Source: Theristus sp. LFF4_11 | Taxonomy: Eukaryota; Nematoda; Chromadorea; Monhysterida; Xyalidae | DNA length: 64,000 nucleotides | Reading direction: 5' to 3' | Assembly (NCBI GenBank): GCA_030248135.1 | Contig: JASANC010002019.1 | Location: 1 to 64,000 of the forward strand | Shown here: one piece after another, positions 43,435 through 54,900 of the stretch | Position numbering within the stretch: the stretch's first letter is position 1 | Layout: every line of letters begins with the position of its first letter | Notes under the pieces: model-generated | Told to the model about the DNA's origin: nothing | What the model saw: only the letters and a program-made list of their open reading frames with translations | Database searches by the model: none | Program-made: the position numbers and the translations under genes

Positions 43435-45598
43435 GACATTTAAAAAAAATTTAAATTCGTTGCAAGTGCGCGCGCTTTTCGTTTGCTGCACAAAACACAA
43501 CACACGGTTGAGTTTTACCGAATACGACGCCACATTTTCTGATGACGAAACCTGGAAAACAGTTTCAAAATATCATGGAACAATACTGTAAAAACGATAA
43601 CGACCAGCGCAACCACCATTCCTCTCCAAGTATAACTGCGCCAGCAGGCCGTATAGCGTTTTGATATTACTCAAGCACACAGTTTTTGATTTATGTGTGA
43701 CCATCTTTGAATAATGCGCCTTGCTAGTGCAGTCCGTGTGAGCAATGACGAATAGTGGAAAGTAAGTTTAGGTCGCTCCTTAAAAATTCCAGTCCGCTGG
43801 GTTTGGGACACAGACGAATGTACAATCACAGTCGAACAGACACACTCACAAGACGACTCATAAAATTAGTTGTTTGCAATATACAAGAAAAGTAGCATGA
43901 CAACTGTGTTATTGCATGAGCATAACACGCCGTAGACGGAGACTACAGTTGCGAGAATAATATAAAGTAAGTAATCAGAATTCTATAATATAAATATGCA
44001 AGTCGGCCACTGCGTCTGTGCGGTTTTCGCCCCCACCGTCTTAGATCTTGCAGAGAACGACTTTGATATAATAGATTATTGTTGAACAAACAAACGCAGC
44101 TGCGCCAGCAAACATGCGTATCGTCGTGTGCACATCGCACGAACTTGCCCGCTGATTGCTGTAACGGGAGCGCACAGTTTGCAAATTGAAATTCAATCAA
44201 TGCAATACTTGACTTGAATCGAATAATCCGCAGTGTTCGAATCGGGTCGCTGTGAGGCAGATAAAAAAGTCACTGTTAAAAAAAAAAACGATTCCAATGC
44301 TCGATTTTCTTTTTAGCTGAACCGCAACAAGATCGTGTTTTAATGATCTGGAAAGAGAAGCTTGCGCTAAAAATAGATCGAGTCAAGTTCAAGCGTACAT
44401 CATCATCATTATTTGCGCAAGCTGCAGCCGTGTGGTCTTGCGCGTGTTTTTTTCTCAAAAACTGACAAAAGCTGTTTATCATAACCTTGAGCGGATTGTG
44501 CGTTTTTGATACAAAAAGGATGCAAGTAAATAAATTCTATGCGATGATGCGCCTGTTCGTCGAGTTGAAGCATGAAATACACGCGATAGAAAGAAAACTG
44601 AAATTATGCCATGGGCGACTTGGGAAAACACGCAGGCGGATAGCGTGCGTCGTGCGTGTGCAAATTTCAAAGATCAGTCAAAAAGACACACCGCTGTCTA
44701 CGCATTAGGTGGCCGTGTTACGTATCACATGAGAAAAAAGAAAAAACATAATGATGCGTATATTTCATTCGATAAAATATAAAAAAGTCGACGTGAAATG
44801 AGCGCGCGCTCGCGGCTTTTTTTTTGTTGTTTTCAGAATTACAATGATGTCTTTCAAATGCGAATCAGCACATCCAAACGCAACAGGAGAAAATCGTAGT
44901 AAAAGTGTTGTTTTTAGTGCGTGCTGTTGTTGTTGTTGTATTGAACGAGCCACTCAAGATGAGAGCATCGATTGAAGAATGCGTCAAGGTCAATCCGTCG
45001 CTGTAGGTGCATCTTTCACAAGATTCGTTGTTTCGCATTGACACAAATGAAATCTCGGAGTACTGCGGATTGAAACGCTTTTCTGCAATTGTGAAAGCTT
45101 AGTTTTAAAGCGGAGATCAAAAATGTTTTAAACGGCACGCCCATGAGGTTGAGGATTGCTCGAATGAAACAATGAATGCACTTTTTTACCCGGATTAAAG
45201 TAAATACATACAGACGGTGTACTTTCTTCATTTCGACCTTGCAAGTGATCCGGTGACAAAATCGAAAACAATTCAACAACCTTCACACGTGCCAAACATT
45301 ATACACGCGTGGACTTTCGGATTGGTCTTGATACATTTTGTGAAAAACGTGATTTTCTTCAAAAAGAAACTTGAGAAACCAAAAAAACACACAAAAAAAT
45401 GATCAACGGTTCAAAAGAAACTTCAAAATGAAGTGAGTACATGACATTATCACCCTTCATGCTGGCAAACAACTGCTTGCAAATTTCATAATTGAGTTTG
45501 GGCTATCGGAGTACGGTAACGATTATTTTGTATTTCGACACGATGTTCCCTGATCATCAAACATTAGCACTGAAACCCAACTATAATCTTTTCTTTAA
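43435..45598. other. 2.2 kb intergenic stretch, no gene supported
   Basis: AT-rich, short ORFs only. No frame shows the codon bias of neighbouring exons and no shared repeat was recognised. Confidence 0.4.
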
Positions 45599-45785
45599 GA
45601 CATGCGACTCAATGTGGATGTGGACGTGAAAGGAAACTAGTTTCAATTTTTATGTGGTTATTTAGAATTGTCTAAGTGACCCGGCCTTATTTAGGGGACT
45701 CGGATCCTCTTGCCAATTTTGAATTCCCGCGTTGTGCATGAGACTGCTTATTCATCTATGCGCGCATTGAGATGCGGGACCAAAA
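45599..45785. repeat. Interspersed element, TIR family F (copy 3)
   Basis: From ATGCGACTCAATGTGGATGT to CGCGCATTGAGATGCGGGAC, with the shared GAATTCCCGCGTTGTGCATGAGAC block. Confidence 0.65.
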
Positions 45786-45979
45786 TAAAAGATATTATTG
45801 TGCCCTTGGGACAATTTTTTTCACGATTTTCATTGATAAAGGTCTGCGAAGCCTGGCTGTGTTTCATGATTTTAGAGATATTTCATTATAAATCCTTTAC
45901 AATAATCAGGAAAGATTGTGTCGAGACCCAAAGTGATCGTTACAGTACATTAGCGTCATGTACATGTACGGTACGTGTA

Positions 45980-46502
45980 CGGTATGGCCAGTTAAACATG
46001 GCAGCTTTTTTCAGGGTGCAAGGAGCGCGCGAATTTTGAATGAAAGAAAAAAGATGTTCATAAACTGAATTGTGTGCCAAATTTGACGCGTTTTTTTAAA
46101 TTAATGGATTATCCGCGCTATTCTGTTTATTCTTTATCCCTTGTACACATGATTGGGAATTACGTTGGCTTTTTTGAAAAAGACAACTCCTAGTCTGCGG
46201 CTGATCCCGCCTTGTCGCGTCCGTGGCGTAGCGGTAGAACTTCGGCCTACAGTTCTGTAGGTACGGGGTTCGAACCTCGCTGTGGACAAGACATACTCGT
46301 GGAAAAATTAGAGTGACCAATAAACATCTAATGGTCTATTCCCTCCTGAGCCGAGGGTAAAATTGGGCTCGGGGCAGTATTGCCCGTCTCCGCCGGAGTT
46401 TGGTACCTTCGGGTTTCCGGAACCGGCGCGCGTACAAATAAAAAATAAAATAAAAAAAAATAAAAAAAATTGATGGACTGCCTCATTTATTCGGCCATAC
46501 TG
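45980..46502. mobile_element. MITE family B (copy 2) interrupted by a SINE
   Basis: Starts CGGTATGGCCAGTTAAACAT and ends TTTATTCGGCCATACTG, flanked by TA (45978-45979, 46503-46504). It is interrupted after CCCGCCTTG by the SINE at 46215-46469. Removing the SINE leaves the same 268-bp element seen at 52653. Confidence 0.9.
46215..46469 (+). mobile_element. tRNA-derived SINE family A, nested in MITE B
   Basis: Head GTCCGTGGCGTAGCGGTAGA resembles a tRNA A box; GGGGTTCGAACCTCG is a full B box. The tRNA-like part folds poorly (6-base or 4-base anticodon loop), so it is not a working tRNA. The body is GC-rich (GGGTTTCCGGAACCGGCGCG) and the tail is AAATAAAAAATAAAATAAAA. The flanking duplication is only TTG. 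Confidence 0.85.
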
Positions 46503-46898
46503 TATTTATGTACGTTATGTTGCAGTACGTTATGTACTCCGTTAGCCTAAAGTTCTTTTAGTTCACATTACAAGCGGTCAGCGTGTTAACAGACGAAGTT
46601 CTATGGTGTGACCGGTCTGCTGGGGGAATACCCAAATTTTGGCGCAGCGCTGTAACTTGCTCAATGCTGTGCGCTTCAATTCCAACCAGTGTGCCAGTGT
46701 GAACTGAACATCCTTTGATTGTTGTTTTGTTGTGGTGTCCCTCATGTCACCAGTGCGCACGCACAGGGCTGTCCCCAAACACACAACACTGCAAATTGCA
46801 TAAAACTCCAACAAAACAATTTTGGTGCAGTGTATATCGCGTTTCAAGTTTGCTTTCTTGACTGTTTTTCCACAAAAAAAACTCACACACAATTGTAT

Positions 46899-47555
46899 AT
46901 GCCGTTGTATTCCCGAAACATGCTCGTAATAATGTTCATATTTGCGTCGCAGCACAGGCCAATGTCATCGTTGCGTTGTTACGACGAGCAACGATTGACT
47001 GACGCCACGCATGCGGACGCGCAACAAACCGAGCACCAACATCGCTCGTTGTTGAACGGTTTCTCGCGAAACTTCTGCAACACCGGCGACTCGTGCGTCT
47101 CTCAGTCGTTGACGGCCAAGTACGTCACGGACAATGACGACCACGACAACCACGGCTACACGAGCACACTGGTGACGTTGCGCTCGTGCGCACTGGCAGT
47201 GCTGTGCGCGGCGAGACGCGTCCCGATGAACGGCTGTGTCGCGTTGCAACGGCTGACGCAACTGGAACGACACGCAATGCGAGCATCCGTCAGAGCGTTG
47301 CTGCTCGGTGGTGCACGCAACGGCCGGACAACGCCGACGCACTGTGTCTCGCAGGTGACGGTGGTCGCGGCGCGCATCTGCTGCTGCAACCGCACCCTGT
47401 GCAACGGTGAACCACGAAAATCAGCGGAATTCACTCAAGTAATTCGTGAAACGGAACAAATATCATCAACAGGAAATTCGTCGACCGAACCGGAAGACAT
47501 CAGCAGAAAGATATTATGGATGGTTTTATTTTGGGTTTTATATAAGTACAGTTGA
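46899..47555 (+). CDS. Three-finger (Ly6-like) protein with C-terminal hydrophobic end, single exon
   Basis: ATG at 46899 (or 46920) begins a short signal-like segment (MLVIMFIFASQHRPMSSLRC). The ectodomain runs from LRCYDE with Cys at NFCNTGDSC, SCALAVLC and MNGCVALQ. The closing motif is ARICCCNRTLCNGEPRK. After about 40 polar residues comes a hydrophobic end (KILWMVLFWVLYKYS), so a GPI signal or a short anchor is likely. Spacing between the third and fourth Cys groups is longer than typical, and an unrecognised short intron cannot be excluded. AATAAA lies at 47673. It is a paralogue in architecture of the proteins at 4914 and 42524, but sequence similarity outside the motif is low. Confidence 0.7.
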   Translation: MPLYSRNMLVIMFIFASQHRPMSSLRCYDEQRLTDATHADAQQTEHQHRSLLNGFSRNFCNTGDSCVSQSLTAKYVTDNDDHDNHGYTSTLVTLRSCALAVLCAARRVPMNGCVALQRLTQLERHAMRASVRALLLGGARNGRTTPTHCVSQVTVVAARICCCNRTLCNGEPRKSAEFTQVIRETEQISSTGNSSTEPEDISRKILWMVLFWVLYKYS

Positions 47556-47672
47556 TGATGGGCGATTATATCGTAATTATTTAGCTGTAATTACAGTGTA
47601 TATACAGTGGCGGCCAAGTTGGAACGCTGCGCGCATGTGTGCGCATGTGTTACGCGTGTGTATCATCAGCCT

Positions 47673-47678
47673 AATAAA
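47673..47678 (+). terminator. Polyadenylation signal
   Basis: AATAAA 118 bp after the stop of the 46899-47555 gene. Confidence 0.5.
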
Positions 47679-47773
47679 CGCTATTATAAGAATCCCATGC
47701 TAATTTTTTGTTTTTGTGATTACTGAGTGTATCTAATACACTATCCGCAGGGTTTTTTCGCTGAACATACATT

Positions 47774-48200
47774 TACAAGTTCGGAACAATGCCCGAAGGG
47801 CATGAAAAAGACCAAATATTATTTCAGAATGACAGAGATAGAAAAGTGTGACACGAGGATTTTCACAAGATCAAACATTTTATGAAACGTGTGTGAACTG
47901 GAAAGTTACAAACTGAAATAATATTTACGCCAATATCTTTTTTGTCATTCTCAAGGAAGGCACAATCTCTGTACAAATTTTATCTCACTTCATTTGATGC
48001 TGCAAAAAAATCATTTGCTGCTGTGAACATGCTCTTTTTATTTGTGAATACTGTATCAAATGATTTGCTTAATATGGTGTTTGCGGGCTGAACCCTTTTA
48101 CGATGAGTGCGGTCACAACCGGAGCCAGTGCCTTGAAATGACAAAAATATATTGACGTAAATATTATTTCAGTTTGTAACTTTCCAGTTAACTTTTTCTT
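47774..48200. repeat. Interspersed element G (copy 1)
   Basis: Begins AAGTTCGGAACAATGCCCGA and includes AGGGCATGAAAAAGACCAAA, GAAATAATATTTACGCCAAT and GATGCTGCAAAAAAATCATT. A 255-bp copy lies at 60035-60292. The ACTGAAATAATATTTACG block recurs inverted near 48160, so the element may have inverted ends. Confidence 0.7.
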
Positions 48201-48227
48201 TTATATCTCAAAGAGTTTATAGGGTTT

Positions 48228-49495
48228 TAGCCTATCAGACGCAGCATAGTCGACTGCAATGGTTTCTGTTGCATTTGTACTCAGACTCAGAGCAAGGATT
48301 TTTAGGAGCAAACCCTTCCGTAGACCCTTTTCAACCCAGGCACGGGTTAATATCAGTTTTCACTAGTTTTTCGCTATTTTGCACCTAAACTATAGCCTAT
48401 CAGACGTAGCATAGTCGATTACATGGATACCGTGGAATTTGAAATCAGAACAACGTTTTTTAAGAGGAAACCCTTTACGGGGACCCTTTTCAACCCAGGC
48501 ACGGGTTAATATCAGCTTTTCGCTATTTGGCACCTAAACTATAGCCTATCAGACGCAGCATAGTCGATTACATGGATACATTGGAATTTGAAATCAGAAC
48601 AACGTTTTTTAGGGGGAAACCCTTTACGGGACCCTTTTCAACCCAGGCACGGGTTAATATCAGCTTTTCGCTATTTGGCACATAAACTATAGCCTATCAG
48701 ACGCAGCATAGTCGATTACATGGATACCGTGGAAGTTGAAATCAGAACAACGTTTTTTAGGGGGAAACCCTTTACGGGGACCCTTTTCAACCCAGGCACG
48801 GGTTAATATCAGCTTTCTGCTATTTGGCACCTAAACTATAGCCTATCAGACGCAGCATAGTCGATTACATGGATACCGTGGAATTTGAAATCAGAACAAC
48901 GTTTTTTAGGGGGAACCCTTTACGGGGACCCTTTTCAACCCAGGCACGGGTTAATATCAGCTTTTCGCTATTTGGCACCTAGACTATAGCCTATCAGACG
49001 CAGCATAGTCGATTACATGGATACCGTGGAATTTGAAATCAGAACAACGTTTTTTAGGGGGAACCCTTTACGGGGACCCTTTTCAACCCAGGCACGGGTT
49101 AATATCAGCTTTTTGCTATTTGGCACCTAAACTATAGCCTATAAGACACAGCATAGTCGATTACATGGATACCGTGGAATTTGAAATCAGAACAACGTTT
49201 TTTAGGAGGAAACCCTTCCGGGGACCCTTTTTATACCAGGCACGGGTAAAAACAGTACCCTTTTCAACCCCGGCACAGGTAAAAAAACAATGTTTCACAA
49301 TTCAGCACTTAGCCTATCAGACGCAGCATGGTCGATTACATGAATACCGTGGAATATGAAATCAGAACAACGATTTTTACCAGGAAACCCCTTAACGGGC
49401 ACTCTTTTTATACCCGGCACGGGTAAAAACAGTTTTTTCACAATTCGGCACCTAGCCTATCAGACGCAGCATGGTCGATTACATAGGATACCGTA
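48228..49495. repeat. Satellite array, 148-149 bp unit, about 9 copies
   Basis: Unit begins AGCCTATCAGACGCAGCATA and includes GTGGAATTTGAAATCAGAAC, TTTTTTAGGGGGAAACCCTT and CAACCCAGGCACGGGTTAAT. Successive unit starts at about 48228, 48394, 48543, 48691, 48840, 48988, 49136 and 49311 give the period. Outer units are more diverged than inner ones. Confidence 0.93.
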
Positions 49496-49555
49496 CAATT
49501 TGGAATTCGAATTTGAACACAACTTTAGATTTTTTGTGGACACCGAAACGGTCGA

Positions 49556-49592
49556 CAACAACAACAACAACGACAACAACAACAACAACAAC
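49556..49592. repeat. (AAC)n microsatellite
   Basis: Short run of AAC with one GAC interruption just after the satellite array; no coding frame. Confidence 0.8.
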
Positions 49593-49857
49593 CTGAATTT
49601 TTTTTCGGTTTTTTTGTTCTGTAAAATCACAGAAGCAACCGATGTTTAATTTTTTGGTTTGGATGGATAGGGTATCGGGCCACCTTAGCACAGCAAATAG
49701 CATTTCTTGGTTTAGTCATTTATCATGAATGTTATGGTCGATTGAAATTTCAAAATATTCGCAATGAGCTTTCTGAAATAATATTGTGGGACTGCGCTGC
49801 CGCGCGTCCCACGATTTGACAAATACCGAACATATAACAACGCACTTACATTTGGCA

Positions 49858-49950
49858 GTAAAACGGTTGTTTTTGTAAACGTTCCAATCGTTGGAATTCG
49901 TTGGAATCGTCCAATTGAATTTGGAACCTTTTTTGGCTCACCCTGTATAA
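49858..49950. mobile_element. Mariner-like element end (remnant)
   Basis: CCTTTTTTGGCTCACCCTGTA is the reverse of the TACAGGGTGAGCCAAAAAAGG type terminus. It is accompanied only by an eroded neighbouring stretch. A similar remnant end (TTTTTTTGGCTTACCCTGTC) lies near 2850. Confidence 0.5.
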
Positions 49951-50029
49951 ATTGCGTGTGACTGCCAGAACTGATCAGACCACATTTGCTATGAAACCTA
50001 ACCACTAATATCCAAACTCTGCAGTCATC

Positions 50030-51480
50030 ATGCGCTTCCTAATGATTGTTTTGCTGTCTTTTTCACTGACATTATTTTCTGGAATCAAACCAAACACAAC
50101 TAACCTGCTGCTCAACCAACAACGACCGCAAAGACCGCGGCAAGTAAAGTGGTCCATAACGAAACGACCACCGATGCAGAGCACTACGTTCGATCGTACA
50201 GCTGTTTTCATCAGCAATCATATTCAATCAGTCGGTTGGCCAAATTGTCACACTGTTTACAACAAATGTTTGCGTCACAAACTACGAGCACCGAATGTGA
50301 CAAAAATGGAGACTGATGATTTGATGGAAACCGATGATGACGCGGCGCCCACAGTCAGCCTCCACATTCTACCAGCGTTCTGCGCTGCGCACCACGGACC
50401 AGTCGTTCGCTGCTTGAAGAGGAATGCGAAAATTCCGAACACTGCTCATGCCGAATCGTCGGAGAAGGTTGTCCAAGGTTTTTTAAATTGTTTTTTTTTT
50501 GGCATTTGTACAATATCAAAATCAGTTTTTTGCAGAATGTCTCATTGTCAGTGGCTGCGTTTGAGCGCTGTGCACAGCAAGTGTACACCAGCGGGGGTAC
50601 TCAGTACGAATTCAGCGCCATGCTACAAGTGAGCAGACTCGTGCGCTACATCTGTCCGCTCGTTGACGACTTAGAAACAATCAACGACAGTTGTTTTTGG
50701 TATGTAAAGGTATACTAAATTTTTTTTAGCAAATCAATAATTGCACTATCGCGTGCATCCTTGCTGCTGTTGCTGAACCATCCATCCATTTGAATACCTC
50801 TTGCCGCTGTTATTGTTGACGAATGAATTCATTTTGCTCTTTTCTCTGTTGAAATTTGGTCACGTGCTGTTTACAGCCCGCCTGCACCAACCAGTAAAAA
50901 ACATTGGTCAGCTGAATGAATATTTTGTTTGACTAGGTTCCGTATGCAACTGTGCGTGTACGAATTCCACGATGAATCCCGATGCGAGCATGCGTGCGAC
51001 GGTTTGAAACGAGCGGTAACCACCAGAAACGATCACCAGAAACGGACTGCGATACATTTGACGGCCACGCAGAACAGGACAAACCGCAAAATCAGCACAA
51101 CCGAATCGAAGAACGTAGATGGTATCAGGAATCGTAAAAATACTGGCGACATGACGTTGACTAAAATCACACCAAGAATGTTGCAACCTCAAGAACAACA
51201 GCAACAACGCAAACATCGTGGCGATCATGCTGATGAAATGCAATCTAGCAATCAGTTGGAAAAAATTGAAGATGGGGGCGATTTTGAGATTACAGGTTTC
51301 ACTAAAGTGACCGAAGAATTGCCAAGGAACTTTGAAACACAACAGTTAGATCGTGATGAACTGAGATCAACCGTTCAACGATCCACCATGAGACGAAATT
51401 TTATTATGCTCTTTCCGTTCGTCGTTCTGTGGCTGCGGTTCTGTTTGGGTTTCGCTGTTGACATATTGATTTATTTTTGA
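50030..51480 (+). CDS. Secreted or anchored Cys-containing protein, three exons, unknown family
   Basis: Exons: 50030-50467, 50536-50699, 50937-51480; phases agree (381 residues). ATG 50030 starts a signal peptide (MRFLMIVLLSFSLTLFSGIK). Cysteines occur in pairs through the ectodomain: WPNCHTVYNKC, PAFCAAHHGPVVRC, FERCAQ, YICPLVDD, DSCFWFRMQLC and SRCEHAC. A long polar Gln/Arg/Glu-rich stretch follows, and the C-terminus is a hydrophobic segment (FIMLFPFVVLWLRFCLGFAV) ending DILIYF. It is therefore a type I membrane or GPI-anchored protein. Donors AAG|GTTGTC and TTG|GTATGT and acceptors TTTGCAG and GACTAG fit. I do not recognise the Cys pattern; a nematode DUF19-like fold is one untested thought. 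Confidence 0.65.
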
Positions 51481-51997
51481 ATTCACATACCACTAATCAG
51501 AGATGCACTTTATTGTCAAATGAAAGTTTTCAACATAAAATTCAAAGTCCACAGTGTCCGGTCTGAAATTGAGAAAATGTTGAACAGAACCTCATGAACA
51601 ACAATCACGTATAAACAGCATCCAGTCATGGCTGAAATGATGAACTCGAACTGGCAAGCGATAAATGCTGAATTTTTTACACGAGTGACTCCAATTTATT
51701 TGAAACTGTTTGGCTACCATCGTTACTGAAAAAACATCAAGACACCTCAAAAAAGATGAAAACAATATTATTTTCATTTTTGGTATAAAAACTAATAACA
51801 ACAAATCACCAAAAGTTGTGATCACTTCTAATCCAACAATAATTGAAAAACTACGCAAAGAACGTCAAGCCGAGACATATACTCACGTCTCTTTTCGCCT
51901 TCACGAAAGTGTAACGACATGAACATCCGTGCACAATGTGAAACACCAATGAATAGGTAATCGTTGTTGCTGCCGTCCAGTTCGTTGTTTTTGTCAT

Positions 51998-54900
51998 TCA
52001 CTCGCCATCGAAGCACAGCTGCATGTAGTGACTGCGAATGTTTGCGTCCAACTGTCGCTCACTGTAGCGTGTTTTCACAGTGCGCTTCTGAACGCCAGCC
52101 AGCGCCGAAGTTGCGCCGTCCGGTGGCGCGTGACTGAGCGCGTGCGACGCACGCTCACCGAAAGCGACCAGTTTTTCACAGAGTCGACACGTTGAACTGC
52201 GAACGTTTGAAAACGTAATCAACAATAATGGTTCACGACATTACGACAGAAGCGACGACAAAACGGGTATCGCTTTTTCTTGTATAGTTCTGCAAACTGG
52301 ATTCGGTTTGCAGACGAGGGAAGAAAAATCAATTACATGCTTGATGTGGTAAACTCAAAGTGGTTAGTTCGCTGCAATTAAGTAAAAAATGGCAGTTCAA
52401 ATGGCAAAGTCCCAAACAGCAGTAAGAACGTACGGCTCTTCGGTAGCAGTGGGCTTTTCATTCTTTGAAGAGCATTCGTTGACACTGTGGTCCAGTCTGC
52501 TGGCGACTGATGGAAAACACTGAGCCGTGATTGCGATCCAGCTGAGCTCCTTGCTGGCGCTGCTGAAATCACACTGAACGGTTCATGATAAAAAACAAGC
52601 TGAGAATCAGAGCTGAAACAAAGAGCGACTTCACGGCCGAGACCAGTACATACGGTATGGCCGATTAAACATGGCAGCTTTTTTCAGGGTTCAAGGAGCG
52701 CGCGAAATTTGAATGAAAGAAAAAAGACGTTCAGAAACCACATTGTGTGCCAAATTTGACTCGTTTTTTTAAACTAGTGGATTATCCGCGCTATTCTGTG
52801 CATTCTTTCTCTCTTGCACACATGACTGGGAATTATGTTGGCACTTTTGAAAAAGACACAACTCCCAGTCTGCGACTGATGCCGCCTTGATGGACTGCCT
52901 CATTTATTCGGCCGTACTTGTACACAGACCGCGTGTCGATCGGCGCATCATTGCCGCCGTTCGCGTGGTGTTTCTGTTTGCAGTGCATTCGTACGTGTTG
53001 CGCGTCGTGTGAACTGTAAAGGCAGTCGGCGCATTTGATGTGTTTCGAGCGGTAGTGATTGCGAGTGTGCGCCAGCAGAGATTCCGTCGTTTGCTGGCCG
53101 GGCACACTGCGGTGGCACAGCTTGCAGTAGACGTCCTGGACACACACGGTTCTTTTACAAATTTCACATGTACTGATCGTATTGGCATTATGACCGTACT
53201 CACGGTAAACAACGGTGTCCGATGTCCTGTCCGCCTCGGTGTCCGGCTTCCGTGTGCCGGAAATAAAAGTGGCCCAAAATGCCGAGTGTGGCGTGTTGCC
53301 GCTGGGTGCGGGAGGATACCCAAACGGACAAGACACCGGACCGGACACCCCTGTTCGGACACTTTTTTAGTCTGCAATATTAATCAGCGGGTATTGCTAA
53401 ATGCCCACCCCACCCCACCCCACTTCTTTGCTAAAGGGGTGGGGGTGGGCCCCACCCAAAAGGGGTGAGCCTGGTGGGTAAGGTAAGGTTGAAAAGGTGG
53501 TGTAGGCATCATCACAGAGGAGTGGAGGGGGATGGACCTTTAGCAATACCCTCAATCAACGTGTGCACCTCAACGGTGACCCGACGTTTGTTATCAGACC
53601 CGGCGGTGTTCATTTATAAACATGGTGTACGCGATATAGGCGCGTGTTACCTGGAAGCCGGTTGGTGAGTCTGGTTTGCTTGCTGTCGGCGTCATTCTGT
53701 CGACCGCCCGTTTGTTGTTGTTATTCTTGGATGGCACGTACTCTGGAAAGAACCGTGATACGACCGAGTTCGGTGACGCTGCTTTGATGTTGACGCGCGG
53801 GTCTGAGTCAAGTGAACTGGGCGACGCGTCGTCAGCGGCCTCGGTAGTGCTCGACATGCCGACGTTGTTGTCCGTTGTCTCATGGGTGTTGATCTGTAAG
53901 ACATGAACGTGTCGCTGTTTTCACGGTTTCGTCAGGTAGACGTGTTCTGCGGGGCCTCCTGGCGCGTCAGTGCGACACTGCCCAAAACATTTGTGCCGCA
54001 GACAGATCTTATAAGGTTAAGAAGATCGTAAAAATCCGACATTCAAATTTAATCTTGTTTGTAGTCCATATACGCAATTAAAATTAAATATTTGTGGTCC
54101 AATACTCAAACAGTTTTCTATGACCTATTTTTTTGAACGTGTCCCACTGAAATGACGTCATGTGCCGCCAAACATGCGCTTGCCGTTCACTGCAAACCAG
54201 ACTTTCCGTTTAGCCGGTTTCTTCCCGTGAGCAAATGGTGAATGTCAAATCAGTCACATATGTACCAAACCGACATTTTAGTGCCTGTACTTTGATACAC
54301 AGACGTTTTTAAAGTAAATGACGTCATTTTAGTCCCGGACACGTTTGAATAAATCCACAATAGTATGACAACAATATATGCCAGAACTGACATGCAGCTG
54401 CATCGTCAGCTGATCGGAGCACGCGTATCCACAGACGGCACATTCATACGCCTGTTGAGGACCATGCACGGCGACATGCTCAGCAAGCTCGTTCTCATCC
54501 ACCATCTCGCCGCATTCCACGCACGTTTGCGTGCCTGTACGACAAGAACAAGATTTAATTCAGCCATACTGAAGTCTCTGACTGCAGGTTTGTTGTGTAG
54601 AAATTGTGTCAAAGCAGCAGGGCCGCGCGGTGTGCTAACCTGCACTCATATCGAAAGCCATCAAACTTTCAATGTCGATCTTTGTCGTGATGTCCTTGCT
54701 GCTGCCCTTTGAATGACCCGTTTCCATTGGGTCGTTTTTGTTGTTGTTGTTGGTTGAGGTCTTGTGGCCGCCGGCGGCGATGGAGGCAACGGACGATTCA
54801 ATTTTCGACGACGCGGTGGCAGCGGTCAGCAACGCCGTTGACTCTGCCCTCACCATGCTCAACGGCTGTTGATCGCTGATCACTCCGTTCGCAGACGCAT

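Noticed and set aside
46215..46290. Stand-alone tRNA gene
   Set aside because: A and B boxes are present, but the anticodon arm has no proper 7-base loop and the sequence continues into a SINE body with an A-rich tail inside a MITE.
48000..49650. Protein-coding repeats in the 148-bp array
   Set aside because: Short frames repeat with the unit and shift frame between units because the period is not a multiple of three throughout.
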